Part shown: positions 25,501 through 34,500 of the stretch, in pieces | Position numbering within the stretch: position 1 is the stretch's first letter | How the letters are laid out: every line of letters begins with the position of its first letter | Assembly: GCF_964355755.1 (NCBI RefSeq) | Contig: NC_092673.1 | Span: 17,053,001-17,117,000, forward strand | DNA from: Antedon mediterranea | Taxonomy: Eukaryota > Echinodermata > Crinoidea > Comatulida > Antedonidae | Direction of reading: 5' to 3' | DNA: 64,000 bases | The notes under the pieces: model-generated | The model's input: the letters and a program-made list of their open reading frames with translations, nothing else | Databases searched by the model: none | What the model was told of the DNA's origin: nothing | Made by a program: the position numbers and the translations under genes

Positions 25501-28500
25501 GTCTCTGGCAGGATTCGAACCTGCGACTTCTTGCTTACGGGGCAAATATCATACTATTAGACCACAGACACCCTCACAATCAGTGGAGACTAACTAGTCA
25601 TTGATCTCATGGCAGTCTTAATAAATATTATAGGATTGGCATAATTATATCTATACTCTCACAATAGAATTGTTAGAGGTTAGGAATTGGACTAGCATGT
25701 GAGAGGCATGGGTTTGTATACTAGGCAACATGCTTTAGTCTCATTCTATAATCCTTCAGACGGGATGTAAAGCTGTTGGTCCTGGGTACATAAAATGTAA
25801 ATGTCTACTATAAAAATATGGTACACTTTATAAAAGGCACAAGGACATTGTTCAGATGGATTCATTCATATTTGTTAAGAACAATGACAATCGATAGAAG
25901 TTCTAAAGATTTTCACACCTATAACATTTCTAAAAGCGGGAAATGCACTTTCCTGAATTTTGGAAGGCAAAAACACACATACAAAAGCAAATATAATTTT
26001 ACAGTATCAATGTATACACATCTGAAAGGATACAGACAATTTGGAAGGCACAAATACACACACACAAAATGTATGTAGACATAAGGATACAGACAATTTG
26101 GAAGTCACAAACACACACACACAAAATGTATGTAGACATAAGGATACAGACAATTTGGAAGCCACAAACACACACACACAAAATGTATGTAGACATTAGG
26201 ATACAGACAATTTGGAAGGCACAAATACACACACACAAAATGTATGTAGACATAAGGATACAGACAATTTGGAAGGCACAAACACACACACAAAATGTAT
26301 GTAGACATAAGGATACAGACAATTTGGAAGCCACAAACACACACACACAAAATGTATGTAGACATAAGGATACAGACAATTTGGAAGTCACAAACACACA
26401 CACACAAAATGTATGTAGACATAAGGATACAGACAATTTGGAAGCCACAAACACACACACACAAAATGTATGTAGACATTAGGATACAGACAATTTGGAA
26501 GGCACAAATACACACACACAAAATGTATGTAGACATAAGGATACAGACAATTTGGAAGGCACAAATACACACACACAAAATGTATGTAGACATAAGGATA
26601 CAGACAATTTGGAAGTCACAAACACACACACACAAAATGTATGTAGACATAAGGATACAGACAATTTGGAAGCCACAAACACACACACACAAAATGTATG
26701 TAGACATTAGGATACAGACAATTTGGAAGGCACAAATACACACACACAAAATGTATGTAGACATAAGGATACAGACAATTTGGAAGGCACAAACACACAC
26801 ACAAAATGTATGTAGACATAAGGATACAGACAATTTGGAAGCCACAAACACACACACACAAAATGTATGTAGACATAAGGATACAGACAATTTGGAAGTC
26901 ACAAACACACACACACAAAATGTATGTAGACATAAGGATACAGACATTTTGGAAGTCACAAACACACACACACAAAATGTATGTAGACATTAGGATACAG
27001 ACAATTTGGAAGCCACAAACACACACACACAAAATGTATGTAGACATAAGGATACAGACAATTTGGAAGTCACAAACACACACACAAAATGTATGTAGAC
27101 ATTAGGATACAGACAATTTGGAAGTCACAAACACACACACAAAATGTATGTAGACATAAGGATACAGACAATTTGGAAGTCACAAACACACACACACAAA
27201 ATGTATGTAGACATAAGGATACAGACAATTTGGAAGGCACAAATACACACACACAAAATGTATGTAGACATTAGGATACAGACAATTTGGAAGTCACAAA
27301 CACACACACACAAAATGTATGTAGACATTAGGATACAGACATTTTGGAAGTCACAAACACACACACACAAAATGTATGTAGACATAAGGATACAGACAAT
27401 TTGGAAGTCACAAACACACACACACAAAATGTATGTAGACATAAGGATACAGACAATTTGGAAGTCACAAACACACACACAAAATGTATGTAGACATAAG
27501 GATACAGACAATTTGGAAGGCACAAACACACACACACAAAATGTATGTAGACATAAGGATACAGACATTTTGGAAGTCACAAACACACACACACAAAATG
27601 TATGTAGACATAAGGATACAGACAATTTGGAAGCAACAAACACACACACACAAAATGTATGTAGACATAAGGATACAGACAATTTGGAAGGCACAAACAC
27701 ACACACACAAAATGTATGTAGACATAAGGATACAGACAATTTGGAAGGCACAAATACACACACACAAAATGTATGTAGACATAAGGATACAGACAATTTG
27801 GAAGGCACAAATACACACACACAAAATGTATGTAGACATAAGGATACAGACATTTTCCAAAGGTAGTTTAGCTTTTCAATTTTTAGTACCGATCTTAACC
27901 AATTTAAATTTGTTTTAAGTTTTATTTCTATTGAAAGAGTAAGTTATTATTTTAAGATAAAACAAGAACTACACAATCATGACATTTCACAAACTAACAA
28001 AAGCTATGACATTTTAAAAAAACATTTTTGTTTTATTTCAGAGAACCGGTGGAAAGTTATAACAGTGTTTAGTTTTCTAATTGGAGTTTTTGCTGTCTTG
28101 ATAAATATACTTGATGGACCAGCAAGAATGGCAACTTGCATTGGTGTTCTTGTATTAATTCTTGTTGGATTCTGGTGTCTACATCATCAATTGTCCAAGT
28201 CTTGTACTCAGGAAGGTTATAAATCAATGGATGTTAAACGATACAAGAGGCTATTTGGAGGTAAAAATAATGAAACAAGTTTAATTTAATTTGTCATTTT
28301 TTACCAAAAAAAACAAATAAGTACAGTAACAACATTACAAAATAAATGAAAATAGAAAACAAACTGTTAAAGTAAACAGTAGTACCAGTAGTAGTACTAT
28401 CAGAATCATTAGTGATAATCTATACATTGTTACAACATGCTGCTATTAGCTGTGATATCTTCATTCCTCTTACCAGTAGTAGTACTATCAGAATCATTAT

Positions 28501-31500
28501 TGATAATCTATACATTGTTACAGCATGCTGCTATTAGCTGTGATATCTTCATTCCTCTTACCAGTAGTAGTACTATCAGAATCATTATTGATAATCTATA
28601 CATTGTTACAACATGCTGCTATTAGCTGTGATATCTTCATTCCTCTTACCAGTAGTAGTACTATCAGAATCATTAATGATAATCTATACATTGTTACAGC
28701 ATGCTGCTATTAGCTGTGATATCTTCATTCCTCTTACCAGTAGTAGTACTATCAGAATCATTATTGATAATCTATACATTGTTACAGCATGCTGCTATTA
28801 GCTGTGATATCTTCATTCCTCTTACCAGTAGTAGTACTATCAGAATCATTATTGATAATCTATACATTGTTACAACATGCTGCTATTAGCTGTGATATCT
28901 TCATTCCTCTTACCAGTAGTAGTACTATCAGAATCATTATTGTGATAATCTATACATTGTTACAACATGCTGATATTAGCTGTGATATCTTGATTCCTCT
29001 TACCAGTAGTAGTACTATCAGAATCATTATTGTGATAATCTATACATTGTTACAACATGCTGCTATTAGCTGTGATATCTTCATTCCTCTTACCAGTAGT
29101 AGTACTATCAGAATCATTATTGATAATCTATACATTGTTACAGCATGCTGCTATTAGCTGTGATATCTTCATTCCTCTTACCGGTAGTAGTACTATCAGA
29201 ATCATTATTGATAATCTATACATTGTTACAACATGCTGCTATTAGCTGTGATATCTTCATTCCTCTTACCAGTAGTAGTACTATCAGAATCATTATTGAT
29301 AATCTATACATTGTTACAACATGCTGCTATTAGCTGTGATATCTTCATTCCTCTTACCAGTAGTAGTACTATCAGAATCATTATTGTGATAATCTATACA
29401 TTGTTACAACATGCTGCTATTAGCTGTGATATCTTCATTCCTCTTACCAATAGTAGTACTATCAGAATCATTATTGATAATCTATACATTGTTACAACAT
29501 GCTGCTATTAGCTGTGATATCTTCATTCCTCTTACCAGTAGTAGTACTATCAGAATCATTATTGATAATCTATACATTGTTACAACATGCTGCTATTAGC
29601 TGTGATATCTTCATTCCTCTTACCAGTAGTAGTACTATCAGAATCATTATTGATAATCTATACATTGTTACAACATGCTGCTATTAGCTGTGATATCTTC
29701 ATTCCTCTTATCAGTAGTAGTACTATCAGAATCATTATTGATAATCTATACATTGTTACAACATGCTGCTATTAACTGTGATATCTTCATTCCTCTTACC
29801 AGTAGTAGTACTATCGGAATCATTATTGATAATCTATACATTGTTACAACATGCTGCTATTAGCTGTGATATCTTGATTCCTCTTACCAGTAGTAGTACT
29901 ATCAGAATCATTATTGATAATCTATACATTGTTACAACATGCTGCTATTAGCTGTGATATCTTGATTCCTCTTACCAGTAGTAGTAGTATCAGAATCATT
30001 ATTGATAATCTATACATTGTTACAACATGCTGCTATTAGCTGTGATATCTTCATTCCTCTTACCAGTAGTAGTACTATCAGAATCATTATTGATAATCTA
30101 TACATTGTTACAACATGCTGCTATTAGCTGTGATATCTTGATTCCTCTTACCAGTAGTAGTACTATCAGAATCATTATTGATAATCTATACATTGTTACA
30201 ACATGCTGCTATTAGCTGTGATATCTTCATTCCTCTTACCGGTAGTAGTACTATCAGAATCATTATTGATAATCTATACATTGTTACAACATGCTGCTAT
30301 TAGCTGTGATATCTTGATTCCTCTTACCAGTAGTAGTACTATCAGAATCATTATTGATAATCTATACATTGTTACAACATGCTGCTATTAGCTGTGATAT
30401 CTTCATTCCTCTTACCAGTAGTAGTACTATCAGAATCATTATTGATAATCTATACATTGTTACAACATGCTGCTATTAGCTGTGATATCTTCATTCCTCT
30501 TATCAGTAGTAGTACTATCAGAATCATTATTGATAATCTATACATTGTTACAACATGCTGCTATTAACTGTGATATCTTCATTCCTCTTACCAGTAGTAG
30601 TACTATCAGAATCATTATTGATAATCTATACATTGTTACAACATGCTGCTATTAGCTGTGATATCTTGATTCCTCTTACCAGTAGTAGTACTATCAGAAT
30701 CATTATTGATAATCTATACATTGTTACAACATGCTGCTATTAGCTGTGATATCTTGATTCCTCTTACCAGTAGTAGTAGTATCAGAATCATTATTGATAA
30801 TCTATACATTGTTACAACATGCTGCTATTAGCTGTGATATCTTCATTCCTCTTACCAGTAGTAGTACTATCAGAATCATTATTGATAATCTATACATTGT
30901 TACAACATGCTGCTATTAGCTGTGATATCTTGATTCCTCTTACCAGTAGTAGTACTATCAGAATCATTATTGATAATCTATACATTGTTACAACATGCTG
31001 CTATTAGCTGTGATATCTTCATTCCTCTTACCGGTAGTAGTACTATCAGAATCATTATTGATAATCTATACATTGTTACAACATGCTGCTATTAGCTGTG
31101 ATATCTTGATTCCTCTTACCAGTAGTAGTACTATCAGAATCATTATTGATAATCTATACATTGTTACAACATGCTGCTATTAGCTGTGATATCTTCATTC
31201 CTCTTATCAGTAGTAGTACTATCAGAATCATTATTGATAATCTATACATTGTTACAACATGCTGCTATTAGCTGTGATATCTTGATTCCTCTTACCAGTA
31301 GTAGTAGTATCAGAATCATTATTGATAATCTATACATTGTTACAACATGCTGCTATTAGCTGTGATATCTTCATTCCTCTTACCAGTAGTAGTACTATCA
31401 GAATCATTATTGATAATCTATACATTGTTACAACATGCTGCTATTAGCTGTGATATCTTGATTCCTCTTACCAGTAGTAGTACTATCAGAATCATTATTG

Positions 31501-34500
31501 ATAATCTATACATTGTTACAACATGCTGCTATTAGCTGTGATATCTTCATTCCTCTTACCAGTAGTAGTACTATCAGAATCATTATTGATAATCTATACA
31601 TTGTTACAACATGCTGCTATTAGCTGTGATATCTTCATTCCTCTTACCGGTAGTAGTACTATCAGAATCATTATTGATAATCTATACATTGTTACAACAT
31701 GCTGCTATTAGCTGTGATATCTTGATTCCTCGTACCAGTAGTAGTACTATCAGAATCATTATTGATAATCTATACATTGTTACAACATGCTGCTATTAGC
31801 TGTGATATCTTCATTCCTCTTATCAGTAGTAGTACTATCAGAATCATTATTGATAATCTATACATTGTTACAACATGCTGCTATTGGCTGTGATATCTTC
31901 ATTCCTCTTACCAGTAGTAGTACTATCAGAATCATTATTGATAATCTATACATTGTTACAACATGCTGCTATATAGCTGTGATATAGTGTAAAGCGGAAA
32001 AAAATAATTAGGTTATCATTTAGAATAAAATGATCATCTATTGTTTTTGTATGAAATCTTTGTTATTCTTCTTCTTTCACTACACTATTTTGTGTAACAA
32101 TTTTCTCAAAAAGTTAAATGTCAATGATGACAAAAATTTCACATTGTCTTTCAAACAATTTAACTTAATCCTAATAAGCTTTTCAGCGTGATCACTCATC
32201 CGTGACATTTATACGCCATTTTGTGAAATCACATTATCAATCATATCTCCATAACTTGTCATATGATATCAATAAAATTCACTACACATAGTGAAGTGTA
32301 AAAATATTAGCAAATAAAAACGCACACATACCCAGTGTCATGCGCGAGAAATTGCACGTTAACAATTTAAAAAGCTGAAAATTACATTTTTATCAATTTA
32401 CTGTGCAAAAACATGTTTTTGCGCGCACAATACTTAAGAAATTACTAATTGTTTATACAAATCACATTCTACTCACCCTCCTTAGTACATTCACCACATT
32501 TTAGTCCATTCTGATCTAAAATAACGCTATAAAAGCGACAAAATGACAAAATGCGCACATTAATGCAAAAAGTGCATACAATTATTTTTAAGGCATTTTT
32601 AAACGTGAATTTAAAAATTAGGTTTTTTTTTCTTTCGTCATACATTGTTACATTAAAAAGACCAGATCTTGTTTATTTGGACTCGATATGCTTTCTCAAT
32701 TAATTCACTATCTTTTGAAATTGTCATCTTTAAGTTTATTTTGTTAATGTCATCATACCAAAAAATTATAAGATGAGGTGTGTCACGTAGTTTCACGTAT
32801 GCTACACTGTACACAAAAATAAAGCATATACTCCTAATTATATAATTAAATTCTAGTTTTTATTTTATTTGCAGACAAAAGTGGGCCAAAAGAAAGAAAA
32901 GGAAGAGAAACGGATCAAGGTAATTGATTGAAATATGTTGGAAAATAAGTGGAGAGAGAAAATAAAAGCAAATTTAATATTTCGACAAAATGACAAAATG
33001 CGCACATTAATTTCAAAAAGTGCATACAATTATTTTTAAGGCATTTTTAAACGTGAATTTAAAAATTAGGTTTTTTTTTCTTTCGTCATACATTATTACA
33101 TTAAAAAGACCAGATCTTGTTTATTTGGACTCGATATGCTTTCTCAATTAATTCACTATCTTTTGAAATTGTCATCTTTGAGTTTATTTTGTTAATGTCA
33201 TCATACCAACAAATTATAAGATGAGGTGTGTCACGTAGTTTCACGTATGCTACACTGTACACAAAAATAAAGCATATACTCCTAATTATATAATTAAATT
33301 CTAGTTTTTATTTTATTTGCAGACAAAAGTGGGCCAAAAGAAAGAAAAGGAAGAGAAACGGATCAAGGTAATTGATTGAAATATGTTGGAAAATAAGTGG
33401 AGAGAGAAAATAAAAGCAAATTTAATATTTACAAATTGGTCTCAAACTGGTTTTTTTTTTCAGAATTAGAGGAAACAATAATGATACATATCTCTTGGTA
33501 TCTTTATTTAATTTCAATCTTTAAACATAAAATATACAAATAAAAATCCATAGCAGCCAAAAAATTTAAATTGGGGATTTTTTTACAAACACCTTAATAT
33601 AAATTTCACATACTTTCAAATAAATATTATATAATAATAATAATGATAATAGTTCATTCTTATATAAGCAAGCTCTCAATGTGCCGAACATTATTACCCT
33701 AGTCATTTTTTTGTTGATCAAACGCGTATGGAAACATGCTTCCATAATGCAGCTAGTAATCAGCGCAAAGTTGTGTCTTGATCTAACCGGGTACCCATTT
33801 ATACACCTGGGTGGAGAGAGGCAAACGTAAGTAAAGTATCTTGCCTACGGATACAAGCAATGGGAAGAGAGTTGGATTCGAACCTTGGTCTCACGATCAG
33901 TAGTCCAACGTCCAACACACTGCGAGACACGCCTCACATTATATATACGGTATTAAACAATTTAAGAATTACACACACATAAAAGCAAACAAAAGACACA
34001 AATAATTTGTGCAATAAATGTGTGTGTGTGTTATTGTTGTTTATATTTAAGAAGAATTTCTATTGTTATTTTATTATGATACCTGACAAATAAAGCTTTT
34101 CATATTTCAGTACTTTTCTGTAATTTTATTTGCAGGAAACACAATGGCAGATTCTGAATCTTTGAACAATTTCCGAGACCTAAAAGCTGGTCTCAGTAGG
34201 TGCTTTGATGGTGATAGATACCATTGGTTAAGGTTTCTACTATTTGATAAGTTGGATGTCGGTGACATTACAAATCAAGATTTCAATGGAAATAACTTAC
34301 TCAATGCACTTGAAGACAAAGATTTCATCTCACCAACCAATGTTAACTTGCTGTTAGAGATTGTGAATACATCTGAAATGGCACAAGCCAAAGATCTTGT
34401 ATCAAAGTATATGAGTGAAAACAAAGTTCAGAATAGACATACTGGTAAAACCAAGTTGTCGTCTTACAGAAAACGACTGTTCAAGGCCCTGAAACAAGTT

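Larger units (their letters stand above)
32535..33430. repeat. 448-bp direct tandem duplication including a 45-bp exon
   Basis: The segment from about 32535 repeats from about 32983 with few differences, carrying its branch/acceptor region, the 45-bp exon and the donor. High identity means a recent event. Confidence 0.9.

Noticed and set aside
26069-27918. Many long ORFs on both strands, up to 288 codons
   Set aside because: They are translations of the 55-57 bp minisatellite, whose unit lacks stop codons; each frame only repeats one peptide.
28377-31980. CRISPR array
   Set aside because: Units are near-identical over their full length with no unique spacers, and the DNA is animal.
28437-31987. 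Series of 62-codon ORFs starting MLLLAVISSFLLP
   Set aside because: They are frames of the 88-bp satellite spaced at 88 or 176 bp, without gene signals.
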